Shown here one piece after another: positions 16,958-25,612 of a stretch of DNA of 64,000 nt (positions within the stretch are counted from its first letter, which is position 1; each line of letters opens with the position of its first letter). The notes under the pieces were generated by a model that worked only from the letters and a program-made list of their open reading frames with translations, was not told the DNA's origin and ran no database searches. Origin of the DNA: CAYXGZ01 sp964464755 (GTDB lineage Bacteria; Planctomycetota; MHYJ01; JACPRB01); NCBI GenBank assembly GCA_964464755.1, contig CAYXGZ010000004.1, positions 1 through 64,000 of the forward strand, given 5' to 3'. The translations under genes and the position numbers were made by a program.

Positions 16958-17923
16958 CTACTTCCCGCCGCCCGTCGCGAAGGCGACGTCGCCCGAGCGG
17001 GCCGCCGCCGCCTCGCAGCGCTTGAGCAGCTTCGCGAGGTCCACGACCACCCCGATCGAGCCCTTCTGCTCGTACATCTTCGCCAGCAGGGCCTGGAACT
17101 TCGCGTGGTCGGCCGTCCCCGCGGCCTGGATCTCCTTCGCGCGGGAGTAGATCCGCAGCGCCTCCTCGCCCGCGGCCCCCTGCAGCCGTCCGGCCAGGGC
17201 CTCCGCCTCGGCGGTGAAGCGGTCGAAGTCGAACTCCTCCTCGAGGCTGAAGTAGTCCAGGGCCATCTCGAGCTCGAAGACCCGCGCCTCGAGCTCCGCG
17301 ATCCGCTTCATGAGCTGCTCGCGCGTCCGCTTGTCGTCCGTGTCGATGGCCTTCCGCGCGATCGCGAGCTCCGAGCGCACCTTGTCCAGCTCGGCCTCGA
17401 GGGCCGCGATCCGGGCCTCGAGCTCGCCCGTGCGGGCCCGCTCGGTCTCGAGCAGCCGCTCGAGCTCCACGATCCGCTCCCGCACCTCCGCGAGGGCCGC
17501 CTCGCGGGCCGCGGCCAGCGCGGCCTCGTGCTCGCGGCGCAGCGCCTCCAGCGCGTCGTTCCCCTCCGCCCGGGCCTGCGCGATCGACGCCTCGGCCTGG
17601 GCCCGGAGCGCCTCGAGCTCCCGCTCGTGCTTCTGCCGGTCCTGGTTCGACTGCATCTCCAGCGCGCCGAGCTGGGCGATGAGGTCCTGGTTCGAGAGCG
17701 AGCCGTACTTCTTCAGCAGGCCCGCGATGATCTCCTCGAGGTCCTTGCGCGAGAGGACGCGGATCTTCCCCTTGATCTCCTCCTTGCCCTTGAGCTGGCC
17801 GCGCTTGTGGATCTCGGCCATCGCGTCGCCGACCTCCGCGGGGCGCTCGGCGCCGCCGGCGGCGGGGTCCTGCTCGTCGCGGAGGAAGGTCGGGTCGTCG
17901 GGCCCGGGGACGTTGTCGGACAT
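16958..17923 (-). CDS. Coiled-coil protein, shorter paralogue
   Basis: A 321-residue acidic protein starting behind a TAAGGAGG site, nine bases after the longer paralogue. Residues 44-90 form a compact helical domain (IKGKIRVLSRKDLEEII...), 90-235 a coiled coil rich in Glu, Ala, Arg and Leu, and 235-310 a C-terminal domain containing ALDYFSLEEEFDFDRF and IGVVVDLAKLL. The N- and C-terminal domains both align with the upstream gene (IKKNIKVLRKDDLMAIL; GLDHFSLVEDFDW; VGVVVELNGVL), while the coiled coil is much shorter. No signal or membrane helix is present. A structural or scaffold role is likely; the partner is unknown. Confidence 0.82.
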   Translation of the reverse strand: MSDNVPGPDDPTFLRDEQDPAAGGAERPAEVGDAMAEIHKRGQLKGKEEIKGKIRVLSRKDLEEIIAGLLKKYGSLSNQDLIAQLGALEMQSNQDRQKHERELEALRAQAEASIAQARAEGNDALEALRREHEAALAAAREAALAEVRERIVELERLLETERARTGELEARIAALEAELDKVRSELAIARKAIDTDDKRTREQLMKRIAELEARVFELEMALDYFSLEEEFDFDRFTAEAEALAGRLQGAAGEEALRIYSRAKEIQAAGTADHAKFQALLAKMYEQKGSIGVVVDLAKLLKRCEAAAARSGDVAFATGGGK

Positions 17924-17932
17924 CGCGCCTCC

Positions 17933-19894
17933 TTACGACGGCTTCTCGTCGAGCCGGCGCCGGAGGGCCCGGCCCGTCTCGAGGACGCCGTTGAGTTCCA
18001 CGACGACGCCCACGGGGGCGTCGAGCTTGTTCATGCGGGCGACGAGGGCGTCGTGCCGGGCGCGGTACTCCTCGAGCTCCCGGGCGATGCCCCCGGCCTT
18101 CGCGGCGGAGGCCTTCGTCGCGGCGGCGGTCCAGTCGAAGTCCTCGACGAGCGAGAAGTGGTCCAGGCCGACCTCGAGCTGGAGCACCCGCTCCTTGAGC
18201 CCCGCGAGCTCCTTCGCGAAGTTCTCCTTGAGCTTCTTGATCTCGGCCTCGAGCGAGCTGATCCGCGCCTTGAGCTCGTTGAGCTGTCCGAAGGCGGCGT
18301 CCCGCTGCTGGCGCGACTCCTCGACGGTCTTCGCGGCCCGCGCGAGCTGCTCCCGCGCCTCCCGCTCCGCCTTCTCCCGGGCCGTTTCGGCGTCCGTGGC
18401 CCGCGACTCCGCGGCCCCGATCTTCTTGTTGGACTCGTCGAGCTGGGCCTGCACCGCGGCGAGCTTCTGCTCCGCCGCCGCGAGCTTCGCCTGCAGCTCC
18501 CGGCCCTGGGCCTCCAGCTCCCCGATGCGGCCCAGGCGCTCCGCGGCCTGCTGCTGCGCCGCGCCCAGCTGCGCCTCCAGGGCGCCGATCTTCGAGGCCG
18601 CCCCGTCCAGCTTCGACGACAGCGCGGCCGCCTGCGACTCCAGCTCCGCGATCCTCGCGGCCCGCGTCGAGCTCTCCTCCTTCGCGGCCGCCAGCTGCTG
18701 CTCGAGGCCCCCGATCCGCGCGTGGGCGTCGGCGAGCTTCGCCTGGGCGCTGCGGTTGAGGGCCTCCTGCGCGGCCAGCGAGCCGCGCGCGGACTCGAGC
18801 TCCTTGGAGAGGGCCGCGACCTGCGCGTCGCGCTCGGCGAGCGCCGCCTTCAGGGCGGCCAGCTCCTTCTCGAGCCCGGAGATCCGGCCGTCGCGCTCCT
18901 GGACCATGCGGTCGAGCTCGTCCTGGGCGGACTTGGCCCCGCCCAGCGTCGCGTCGAGGGCGGCGAGCTTCTCGTCCCGGTCGGCGAGGCCGGCCGACAG
19001 CTCCCGCTCGGCGTCCTCGAGCTTCGAGATCCGCGCCAGGGCCTCGTCGAGTCGCTTCGACAGGGCGTCCCGCTCGCGGGTCGCCGACGAGAGTTCGCCC
19101 TCGAGCACGCCGATCCGGCCGTCGCGGTCCTGGAGGGCCGCCGCCTGCGCGGCCGCCTGCTCCTCGAGCTTCGCGATCTGTTCCAGCGCCGCGGCGAGCT
19201 TCACCGCCAGGGCGTCCTTCTCCCGCGTCGCGTCCGCCAGCTCCGCGCCCAGCGCGCCGAGCTTCCCGTCGCGGTCGGCGGCGCCCGACTCGAGCGCGGC
19301 GATCTGCTTGCGGGCCGCGGCCAGCTCCGCGTCGGCGGCGGCCCGGGCCGACTCCACCTCGCCCAGCCGGCGCTTCAGGTCCCCGGCCTCGCGCTCGGCT
19401 TCCGAGAGGCGGAGCTGCAGCGCCTTGGCCTCCTCGGTGGAGAGGTCGGCCCGGCCCTCGAGGTCGCGGATCCGCGCCCGCACCTTGGCGAGCTCGGCGT
19501 CGGCGGCCGCGAGGCGGGACTCGAGGTCGGCGGCCTTCCCGGCGGCGGCGTCGCGCTCGCGCTCGAGGGAGGCCGCGAGCTGCTCGGAGGCCTGGAGCCT
19601 GGCCTTGAGGTCGTTCCCGAGGGCGCGGAGGCCCTCGTTGTCCGAGGAGAGGCGCTGGTTCTTGTCGTCGGCCTGCCCGAGCTTGATCTGGAACTCGGCG
19701 ATCTTGGCGATCAGGTCGCCGTGCTCGAGGCCCTTGAACTGCTTGATCAGGGTCTCGAGGATCGCCATCAGGTCGTCCTTGCGGAGGACCTTGATGTTCT
19801 TCTTGATGTCCTCGGGGCGGACCTCGCGGCCGACCGACTTGATCTGGTCCTCGAGCTTCCGCCGGACTCCGGGATCGTCCTCGGGGGTGGTCAT
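17933..19894 (-). CDS. Long coiled-coil protein, longer paralogue
   Basis: A 653-residue cytoplasmic protein. A helical head (about 15-70, IKKNIKVLRKDDLMAIL...) leads into roughly 450 residues of almost unbroken coiled coil. Within it, 28-35-residue units such as ERDALSKRLDEALARISKLE and RDGRIG-LE--L recur. A C-terminal domain carries GLDHFSLVEDFDW and VGVVVELNGVL. Head and tail are shared with the next gene, so the two probably assemble together, with rod length the main difference. The gene begins the two-gene transcript; the promoter box at 19904-19909 puts transcription start next to ATG 19894. Naming as filament or tropomyosin-like would go beyond what can be seen. Confidence 0.85.
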   Translation of the reverse strand: MTTPEDDPGVRRKLEDQIKSVGREVRPEDIKKNIKVLRKDDLMAILETLIKQFKGLEHGDLIAKIAEFQIKLGQADDKNQRLSSDNEGLRALGNDLKARLQASEQLAASLERERDAAAGKAADLESRLAAADAELAKVRARIRDLEGRADLSTEEAKALQLRLSEAEREAGDLKRRLGEVESARAAADAELAAARKQIAALESGAADRDGKLGALGAELADATREKDALAVKLAAALEQIAKLEEQAAAQAAALQDRDGRIGVLEGELSSATRERDALSKRLDEALARISKLEDAERELSAGLADRDEKLAALDATLGGAKSAQDELDRMVQERDGRISGLEKELAALKAALAERDAQVAALSKELESARGSLAAQEALNRSAQAKLADAHARIGGLEQQLAAAKEESSTRAARIAELESQAAALSSKLDGAASKIGALEAQLGAAQQQAAERLGRIGELEAQGRELQAKLAAAEQKLAAVQAQLDESNKKIGAAESRATDAETAREKAEREAREQLARAAKTVEESRQQRDAAFGQLNELKARISSLEAEIKKLKENFAKELAGLKERVLQLEVGLDHFSLVEDFDWTAAATKASAAKAGGIARELEEYRARHDALVARMNKLDAPVGVVVELNGVLETGRALRRRLDEKPS

Positions 19895-19903
19895 GGGAGG
19901 GAG

Positions 19904-19909
19904 ATTCTA
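19904..19909 (-). promoter_or_regulatory. -10-like TAGAAT before the coiled-coil operon
   Basis: On the minus strand TAGAAT lies nine bases before ATG 19894, with no ribosome site between. A leaderless or near-leaderless transcript is implied. Confidence 0.5.
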
Positions 19910-19936
19910 CCCGCCGGGAACAGCGGCGTACAACTT

Positions 19937-20350
19937 CTAGGGGGGTTCGACGAGGTCGATCCGCAGCTCGCCGGCGCTCGTGCGGAGGATGACCGCGCAG
20001 CGGGCGTCGTGGACCTCCGGGGTCCAGCGCGGGTGCAGCGAGCTCCGTCCGCCCGGCGGCACCGGGTCGACCGTCCCGTCCCAGGGGATGCGGCGGCCGC
20101 CGGTCTCCAGGTCGATGCCGTCGACGCGCAGCGGCTCCGGGCCGCTGTTCGAGAGGCGCAGGAGGATGGCGGAGCCGTCCCGGCGGATCAGCCAGCCCGC
20201 CCCGACCTCGATCGTTCCGAAGCGCCGCACGAAGTCGTGCTCGGGCCCGATCGGCCAGTCCGCGGGATGGTGGCCGCGGAGCACCGAGCCGCACATGCCG
20301 GCGCAGAGGAGCACGGGGGCGAGGACGAGGAGCGCGAGGCGTGGCTTCAT
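19937..20350 (-). CDS. Small exported protein of unknown function
   Basis: A 137-residue protein with a hydrophobic N-terminal signal (residues 5-20). Three Cys near the signal end do not form a good lipobox, so lipoprotein status is unclear. The mature part is beta-rich: a single domain with LLRLSNSGPEPLRVDGIDLE, the look of a small Ig-like or DUF11-type sandwich. The family is not recognised. Its own -10 box lies seven bases before the ATG and overlaps the stop of the macrodomain gene. Confidence 0.65.
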   Translation of the reverse strand: MKPRLALLVLAPVLLCAGMCGSVLRGHHPADWPIGPEHDFVRRFGTIEVGAGWLIRRDGSAILLRLSNSGPEPLRVDGIDLETGGRRIPWDGTVDPVPPGGRSSLHPRWTPEVHDARCAVILRTSAGELRIDLVEPP

Positions 20351-20357
20351 GGCGGGG

Positions 20358-20363
20358 ATTCTA
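20358..20363 (-). promoter_or_regulatory. -10-like TAGAAT, 7 bases before ATG 20350
   Basis: The same hexamer as at 19904-19909. Three of its bases are the TAG stop of the macrodomain gene at 20361-20363, so the promoter is embedded in the upstream gene's end. Confidence 0.5.
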
Positions 20364-20825
20364 CCCCCGGAAGCGGACGATCGTCACGTCGAGGGCGGGG
20401 GCCGCGGCCTCGATCTCCTCCCGGAGGATCCGCTCGGCCTCCGCGGGGCCGAAGGAGCCCACGCCCGCGCCGAGGAGGGGGAAGGCCAGCGAGCGCAGGC
20501 CGAGCTCCGCCGCGACCCGCAGCGCGGAGCGCGCCGAGCCGCGGATCGAGCGCTCGGAGGCCCGCCACAGCAGGTCGATCCCCGCGACGTGCACGATCGC
20601 CTTGAAGGGGAGCCGGCCCGCCGACGTGGCCACGGCGCCGCCCAGCGGGATCAGGCCGTGCTTCCGCAGCTCGCGGAACGGCGCCGACCCCGCGCGCCGC
20701 TTGATCGCGCCCGACACGCCGGCCGGGATCAGCAGCCACCACGGGAGCAGGTTCCGGTTCCAGGGGTTCACGATCGCCTCGACCGGCTGGTCGAGCAGGT
20801 CGCCCTCCACGACGCGCAGCACCAT
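20361..20825 (-). CDS. Macrodomain protein (ADP-ribose binding)
   Basis: A 154-residue single macrodomain from ATG 20825. VVEGDLLDQPVEAIVNPWN at the N-terminus and FPLLGAGVGSFG near residue 120 are the two loops that bind ADP-ribose. Family members bind or hydrolyse ADP-ribosyl and O-acetyl-ADP-ribose groups; the Asn in IVNPWN fits hydrolase-type domains but does not prove activity. The ATG is chosen because a TACCCT box at 20833-20838 lies seven bases upstream and nothing further upstream looks coding. No toxin or NAD-using partner is adjacent. Confidence 0.85.
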   Translation of the reverse strand: MVLRVVEGDLLDQPVEAIVNPWNRNLLPWWLLIPAGVSGAIKRRAGSAPFRELRKHGLIPLGGAVATSAGRLPFKAIVHVAGIDLLWRASERSIRGSARSALRVAAELGLRSLAFPLLGAGVGSFGPAEAERILREEIEAAAPALDVTIVRFRG

Positions 20826-20876
20826 GGCCGCAAGGGTAGCACGGCGGCGAGGCTGGCGTGCCCGCCCGTAATGCAT

Positions 20877-20882
20877 TACCAT
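20877..20882 (+). promoter_or_regulatory. -10-like TACCAT before ATG 20891
   Basis: TACCAT lies eight bases before the start; the intervening GTTGAGGA also gives a weak ribosome site, so leaderless initiation is possible but not certain. Confidence 0.35.
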
Positions 20883-20890
20883 GTTGAGGA

Positions 20891-22348
20891 ATGAGTCCGT
20901 CTCCCCGCCCCATCCGCATCATCCAGGGCGGAATGGGAATCGCGGTCTCCGGCTGGGCGCTCGCGCGCGCCGTCTCGCGGCTCGGCCACCTCGGCGTGGT
21001 CTCCGGGGCCGGCATCGACCTGATCACCTTCCGCCGCCTCCAGGACGGCGACCCCGGCGGCCGGATCCGCCGCGCCCTCGAGGCCTTCCCGGTCCCGGCC
21101 CTGGCCCGGCGCGTCCTCGACCGGTACTTCCGCGAGGGCGGCCGCGCGCCCGCGGAGGCCTACCGGCGCCTGCCGTTCCACGACGGGACGCCCAACCGCG
21201 AGCTCGACGAGCTCGGCGTCGCCGCGAGCTTCGCCGAGATCCGCCTCGCCCGCGAGGGCCACGACGGCCTGGTCGGCATGAACCTGCTGACCAAGATGAC
21301 GCTCCCGACGCTGCCCGCGCTCTACGGCGCGATGCTGGCGGGCGTGGACGTCGTGATCATGGGCGCGGGCATCCCGCGCGACATCCCCGGCGCGCTCGAC
21401 CGCCTCGCGGTCCACGCCGACGCGGAGATCCAGCTGCCCGTCGAGGGCGACCCGGCCGGCCACCCGGTGCGCTTCCGGCCCGTGGACGTGCTCGGCGTGC
21501 GGCTCGCGCCGCTGAAGCGGCCGCGCTTCCTGCCGATCGTCGCCTCCAACGTGCTCGCGATGTCGCTGGTCCGGCACGGGACCGGCCGCGTGGACGGGTT
21601 CATCGTCGAGGGGCCCACGGCGGGCGGGCACAACGCGCCGCCCCGGGGGCCGCTCTCGCTCAACCCGCGCGGCGAGCCCAAGTACGGGCCCAAGGACGAG
21701 GTCGACCTCGCCGCGCTGAAGAAGCTGGGGCTGCCGTTCTGGCTCGCCGGCGGCCGGGCCGAGCCCGCGAAGCTCCGCGAGGCGCTGGAGCTCGGCGCCG
21801 AGGGCATCCAGGTCGGGACCGCGTTCGCGCTCTGCCGCGAGTCGGGCCTGCTCCCGGAGATCAAGGCCGCGCTCGTCGCCCGGGTCCGCGCGGGGAACGC
21901 GGACGTCTTCACCGATCCCAAGGCCTCGCCGACCGGGTTCCCGTTCAAGGTCGCGCGGCTCGAGGGGACGCTCTCCGAGCCCGGGGTCTTCGAGGCCCGG
22001 GAGCGGGTCTGCGACCTCGGCTACCTCCGCTCGGCCTACCGCAAGCCGGACGGCGGCCTGGGCTTCCGCTGCCCGGCGGAGCCGGAGGACGCCTGGGCCC
22101 GCAAGGGCGGCGATCCCGCGGAGTCGGCGGACCGGAAGTGCCTCTGCAACGGGCTGCTCGCGGCCGCGGGACTGGGCCAGGTCCGCAAGGACGGCCGGCC
22201 GGAGCCCCCGATCCTCACGTCGGGCGACGACCTCCTGGGCCTGGGGCGCATCCTCCCCCCGGAGGGCGATTCCTACTCCGCCGAGGACGTGATCCGCTAC
22301 CTCGAGAGCGCGGTGCCCGCTACAGCTTCGAGACCAGGAAGTCCCTGA
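20891..22348 (+). CDS. Nitronate monooxygenase / FMN-dependent oxidoreductase family
   Basis: A 485-residue TIM-barrel flavoenzyme of the nitronate monooxygenase (2-nitropropane dioxygenase) group. RIIQGGMGIAVSGWALARAV at the start binds FMN phosphate in the family. LVGMNLLTKM, VEGPTAGGHNAPPRG (with the conserved active-site His) and LGAEGIQVGTAFALC follow. The extra roughly 120 C-terminal residues hold a Cys group (FRCPAEPEDAW, CLCNGLLAAAG) also seen in the PfaD-like branch. It oxidises nitronates or related carbanions; the physiological substrate is unknown. The last 29 bases overlap the convergent gene's end. Confidence 0.85.
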   Translation: MSPSPRPIRIIQGGMGIAVSGWALARAVSRLGHLGVVSGAGIDLITFRRLQDGDPGGRIRRALEAFPVPALARRVLDRYFREGGRAPAEAYRRLPFHDGTPNRELDELGVAASFAEIRLAREGHDGLVGMNLLTKMTLPTLPALYGAMLAGVDVVIMGAGIPRDIPGALDRLAVHADAEIQLPVEGDPAGHPVRFRPVDVLGVRLAPLKRPRFLPIVASNVLAMSLVRHGTGRVDGFIVEGPTAGGHNAPPRGPLSLNPRGEPKYGPKDEVDLAALKKLGLPFWLAGGRAEPAKLREALELGAEGIQVGTAFALCRESGLLPEIKAALVARVRAGNADVFTDPKASPTGFPFKVARLEGTLSEPGVFEARERVCDLGYLRSAYRKPDGGLGFRCPAEPEDAWARKGGDPAESADRKCLCNGLLAAAGLGQVRKDGRPEPPILTSGDDLLGLGRILPPEGDSYSAEDVIRYLESAVPATASRPGSP

Positions 22349-22718
22349 TCTGGTCGTGGGTGAAGCGCCCGCCGGGGCTCTGGGCGAACGCGCACGTGAC
22401 CGTGAGCACGCCGGCGTCCATCGCGAGCTTCTTGTCCTTCTCGTCCTTGGCGTTCTTGAGCACGACCTTCTTCACGGCCTCGCGGAGCGCCTCCTTGCCG
22501 AGGTCGTCCGTGCCGATCATGCGGAACGCGTTGACCACCTGCTGGGGGCCGTTGAACTCGAGCCAGTTCATCGCCTTGAGGTCGCCCTCGAAGGTCGCCC
22601 AGTCCACCTCGAAGCCCATCTTCCCGCCGCCCGAGAGCTCGCCGAGCTCCTTGGTCAGGGTCGGGATCCAGCCGTCGACCGCCTTCTTGATCTCGCGCTT
22701 CTCCTCGAGCGTGGCCAT
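22320..22718 (-). CDS. Small hypothetical cytoplasmic protein
   Basis: A 132-residue, Lys- and Asp-rich helical protein behind an AGGAGG site, seven bases before ATG 22718. No signal, helix or known motif; the family is not recognised. Ends with FTHDQIRDFLVSKL. It has its own promoter, and its 3' end overlaps the flavoenzyme's convergently by 29 bases, so transcripts of the two may interfere. Confidence 0.7.
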   Translation of the reverse strand: MATLEEKREIKKAVDGWIPTLTKELGELSGGGKMGFEVDWATFEGDLKAMNWLEFNGPQQVVNAFRMIGTDDLGKEALREAVKKVVLKNAKDEKDKKLAMDAGVLTVTCAFAQSPGGRFTHDQIRDFLVSKL

Positions 22719-22744
22719 CGGGTGCCTCCTGTGGGTATGGTGGG

Positions 22745-22750
22745 ATTATA
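22745..22750 (-). promoter_or_regulatory. Perfect -10 TATAAT for the 22718 gene
   Basis: On the minus strand TATAAT is followed by a leader of about 20 bases that includes AGGAGG and then ATG 22718. No clear -35 box. Confidence 0.5.
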
Positions 22751-22786
22751 GGAGTGGATCCGTCCCCGGGGGAGCGTCTGGATAGC

Positions 22787-24205
22787 ATGAAATCCGTGCT
22801 CGTGGCCGCGGCCGCGCTGGTCCTGCTGCAGGACCCCGAGCCGCCGTCGTGGGAGGACCGCGACTTCTCCGGGTCGGGCTTCGCGGCGAAGCGGGTCGGG
22901 ACGGCCGGGGGCGCGGCGCTGCTCTCCGGGGAGTACGGCCGGCTCGGCGGCGCCCAGGACCTGTCGGAGCACGACGTCGTCGCCGACTTCGTCGTCTTCC
23001 GCGGCCGCCTCCTCGCGGCCGTCTGCTTCCAGCTCGGGGGCACCGGCCCCACCGCGCACTCCGGCTACTCCAGCGGCACCGACATCTGCGAGTTCGACCC
23101 GGTCGCGGGCGCCTGGAAGCTCCTCAAGCGGGTCGACGGCGCGATGATCCTCAACCTGCGCGTCGCGGGCGACCGGCTGTTCTACGCGTGCTTCTCGGGC
23201 GCGACCTCCACGGTCGGCACCTGGGACGGGAAGACCTGGGGCGAGCTCGGGAAGATCCCCGAGGTCATGATCCACGGGATGGACGTCGCCGTTCACGAGG
23301 GGAAGACCTGGTGGGCGGGGTCGTGGCGGCCGACCACGCGCGAGGAGATCATGAAGGACCCGCGGGCCGCGGCCGGCGTCGGCCGGATCTTCGTCACGGC
23401 GGACGACGGGCGGACGTGGACCGAGTCCTTCCGGGACGTCGAGGCGGGCCGGATCCAGGACCTCGTCGTCTTCAAGGACGCGCTGTACGCGAACCGGCGG
23501 GGCGAGGACCTGATCCGCTGGACGGGGAAGGAGTGGGTGAAGGTCCCCGTGGACCTGCCGACGAAGAAGGGCGAGAGGGCCTTCGTCGGCGACAGCCAGT
23601 TGCTCGCCTTCAAGGGCTCGCTGCTCGCCGTCAACCCGGTCTGCGTCTACCGCTACGACGGGCGGGCCTGGACGTCCTCGGCGCCCGGGTACCTCAAGGC
23701 CTGGAGCGACGGGACGACGGTGCACGCACTGCAGGACGACGGCCACGTCTACGCGTCCGCGGACGGGAAGTCGTGGAAGAAGGAGACGGACGTCGCGGTC
23801 CCCAAGGTCCTCTTCTCCCGGAAGGCGGCGCTCGGCTGGACGATCCGCCGCGGCTCCGTGATCGTGCACGGCGGGCGGCTCTTCGTGGGCGCGGGCTCCG
23901 AGGGGAAGTGCTACGCGTCGGAGGCGCACCTGGCCGGGACGCTGCTCTCGCCGCCGCGCAAGGTCGCCGGGGGCACGCAGCTGGCCTGGGACGCGCGCCG
24001 CGGCGCCGGGCAGAAGCTCACGCTCGCGGTCCGGACGGCCTCGACGGCCGAGGGGCTCGCGGACGCGCCCTGGGGGATCGAGGCCGCCGAGCCCCCGCTG
24101 AAGCCCGGGGCGCCGAGGTCGCACGAGTGGATCCAGTACCGGGCGACGTTCGCGTCGGACGGGAAGGGCTCGCCGGTGCTCGACGCGGTCCGCTGGATCC
24201 CGTAG
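22787..24205 (+). CDS. Secreted beta-propeller protein
   Basis: A 472-residue protein from ATG 22787 (GTG 22754 would add 11 residues before the signal). The signal MKSVLVAAAALVLLQ runs straight into DPEPP, the lineage's recurrent QD junction. The mature part has repeated blade-like segments (DGKTWGELGKIPE, DDGRTWTESF, DGKSWKKETD) resembling BNR/sialidase-type repeats, plus a C-terminal beta domain. No catalytic Arg triad of a sialidase was found. Likely an extracytoplasmic binding or sensor protein; function unknown. Confidence 0.75.
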   Translation: MKSVLVAAAALVLLQDPEPPSWEDRDFSGSGFAAKRVGTAGGAALLSGEYGRLGGAQDLSEHDVVADFVVFRGRLLAAVCFQLGGTGPTAHSGYSSGTDICEFDPVAGAWKLLKRVDGAMILNLRVAGDRLFYACFSGATSTVGTWDGKTWGELGKIPEVMIHGMDVAVHEGKTWWAGSWRPTTREEIMKDPRAAAGVGRIFVTADDGRTWTESFRDVEAGRIQDLVVFKDALYANRRGEDLIRWTGKEWVKVPVDLPTKKGERAFVGDSQLLAFKGSLLAVNPVCVYRYDGRAWTSSAPGYLKAWSDGTTVHALQDDGHVYASADGKSWKKETDVAVPKVLFSRKAALGWTIRRGSVIVHGGRLFVGAGSEGKCYASEAHLAGTLLSPPRKVAGGTQLAWDARRGAGQKLTLAVRTASTAEGLADAPWGIEAAEPPLKPGAPRSHEWIQYRATFASDGKGSPVLDAVRWIP

Positions 24206-24207
24206 GC

Positions 24208-25050
24208 CTACTTCTTGCCGAGGATCTCGAGGGGGATCGACGCGGGCTCGTCCTCCATGAGGGACTCCATCTCGAGGTGGACCTGGAGGCGGTAGACGCC
24301 CGGGTCGAGGAAGAGCTTGGCGCCCCGCCGCCGGGTCTCGACCGTCCCCTTCAGGATGGCCGTCTTGCCCGCGGCGAGTTTCACCTCGCAGTTCCCGTCG
24401 CACTCGCTCGGCAGGGGCTTCGTGTCGAGCTTCAGCTCGACGTCGTGGTCCAGCCCCGCCGAGTCGGTCATCCGCGCCTTGGGGGAGAACTGGACGTGCA
24501 TGTGCCAGGTCGAATTCCCGAAGACCTTGTGCGCGGCGGACTCGTTGACCACCTTGACCTCGAGGGCGAAGCTCCCGCCGTGGGCGGCGGTCCCGTTCCG
24601 GGTGCGGAATCCGACCCGCACCTTGCCGTCCGCCGGATGCCAGGCCCACGTGATCCTCGCGAGCACGGAGCGGCACGCGCGCTCGACCTCGGGCTGGCCC
24701 GCGGAGGCCTTGAGCAGCTTCTCGACTCGCTCCTGGGCCGGGTCCCCGCCGTCGAGCAGGGCCGGCAAGCCGGATTCGTCGCCGGTCGCCAGGAGCTTCA
24801 GGGCCTTGTTGACGGGCAGCGACTCGAGCGCCTTCGCGATGCGCGCCGCGACCTCGCCGGGCTCCTTCGCCGCGGCCCGCTTCGCCGCCTCCGCCTTGGC
24901 GTCGTCGTCGAGGTAGTCCGCGAGCTCCGCCTGGGCGGCGTCGCGGTCGGCGAGATCGTCGCCGCGGAGCCGGTCGAGGAGCTTCCCGAGGCGGGGGTCC
25001 GGGTCCTGGACGAGGAGGACGAGCAGGAGGGCGGCGAGGAGTCGCATCAT
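24208..25050 (-). CDS. Exported protein with N-terminal helical (HEAT-like) region
   Basis: A 280-residue protein with a short signal ending in LVQDPDPR. Residues 20-110 are helical (LLDRLRGDDLADRDAAQAELADY...), resembling the N-terminal module of the gene at 56237-57481. Residues 130-280 form a beta domain with two Cys (SECDGNCEV). The start ATG overlaps the stop of the ferritin-like gene upstream (ATGA), so the pair is co-translated. Function not recognised. Confidence 0.7.
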   Translation of the reverse strand: MMRLLAALLLVLLVQDPDPRLGKLLDRLRGDDLADRDAAQAELADYLDDDAKAEAAKRAAAKEPGEVAARIAKALESLPVNKALKLLATGDESGLPALLDGGDPAQERVEKLLKASAGQPEVERACRSVLARITWAWHPADGKVRVGFRTRNGTAAHGGSFALEVKVVNESAAHKVFGNSTWHMHVQFSPKARMTDSAGLDHDVELKLDTKPLPSECDGNCEVKLAAGKTAILKGTVETRRRGAKLFLDPGVYRLQVHLEMESLMEDEPASIPLEILGKK

Positions 25051-25607
25051 GACTCCAGTCTAACGCTGGCGGGACGGAAGGTCCCGCGGATCGTCTCGCG
25101 CGGGGCGGGCGGCGTCCAGTGCGGGAACCAGCGCCAGAGCCGGTGGGCGGAGGCCTTGCCGCGGAAGTAGGCCTCGTGGTCCCACTCGACCTCGGCCATC
25201 TCGAGGAGGTCGTCGATCATCCCCTCCAGCCCCGCCTCCGAGGCGAGGCGGGCGGCGTTGACGTACTCGACGATGTTGCCGCTCTCGAGCCGGGCCGCGC
25301 CGTACATGGGCGTGAAGCGGCCGCCCACGTGGCACCAGCCCTGGAGGAAGCGGCCGATCAGCCGGGCCTTGAGCTCCAGCCGGCGCGAGGGGCGGGCCCC
25401 GAGCTCGGCGAGCCGCGCGCCGACCCGGCGCCGGTGGTCCAGCTCCTGCTCCTCGATGCGGCGGATCTCGTCGCGCTCGACGGGATCGCGCACCGAGGCC
25501 GCGTGCCCGCGGTAGGCGAGGGCCGCCGCGAGCTCGCCGGAATAGGCGAGCCGCAGGAGGTCGACGAGCTTCCGTCTCGCGTCGGTCACGGCTTTCCAAG
25601 GTATCAT
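25047..25607 (-). CDS. Ferritin-like di-iron protein (Coq7-like)
   Basis: A 186-residue four-helix protein. Helix segments SGELAAALAYRGH, RRIEEQELDHRRRVGARL, ESGNIVEYVNAA and MAEVEWDHEAYFRGK carry the E...ExxH and E...ExxH pattern of ferritin-like di-iron enzymes, closest in feel to demethoxyubiquinone hydroxylase relatives. Redox or storage functions are both possible. ATG 25607 is used; GTG 25589 is an alternative, lying eight bases after a TACCTT box that overlaps the divergent promoter. Confidence 0.72.
   Translation of the reverse strand: MIPWKAVTDARRKLVDLLRLAYSGELAAALAYRGHAASVRDPVERDEIRRIEEQELDHRRRVGARLAELGARPSRRLELKARLIGRFLQGWCHVGGRFTPMYGAARLESGNIVEYVNAARLASEAGLEGMIDDLLEMAEVEWDHEAYFRGKASAHRLWRWFPHWTPPAPRETIRGTFRPASVRLES
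25602..25607 (+). promoter_or_regulatory. -10-like TATCAT, 5 bases before ATG 25613
   Basis: TATCAT with a five-base gap to the start; it also overlaps the start region of the divergent ferritin-like gene, so both promoters share bases. Confidence 0.45.
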
Positions 25608-25612
25608 CCGGC

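Noticed and set aside
16697..20605. A 1302-codon plus-strand frame through the coiled-coil genes
   Set aside because: Mirror of repeated coiled-coil codons; the minus frames have ribosome sites and paired domains.
23293..23634. Small minus-strand frame inside the secreted propeller gene
   Set aside because: No ribosome site, no domain, and it lies fully inside a gene with a signal peptide and blade repeats.
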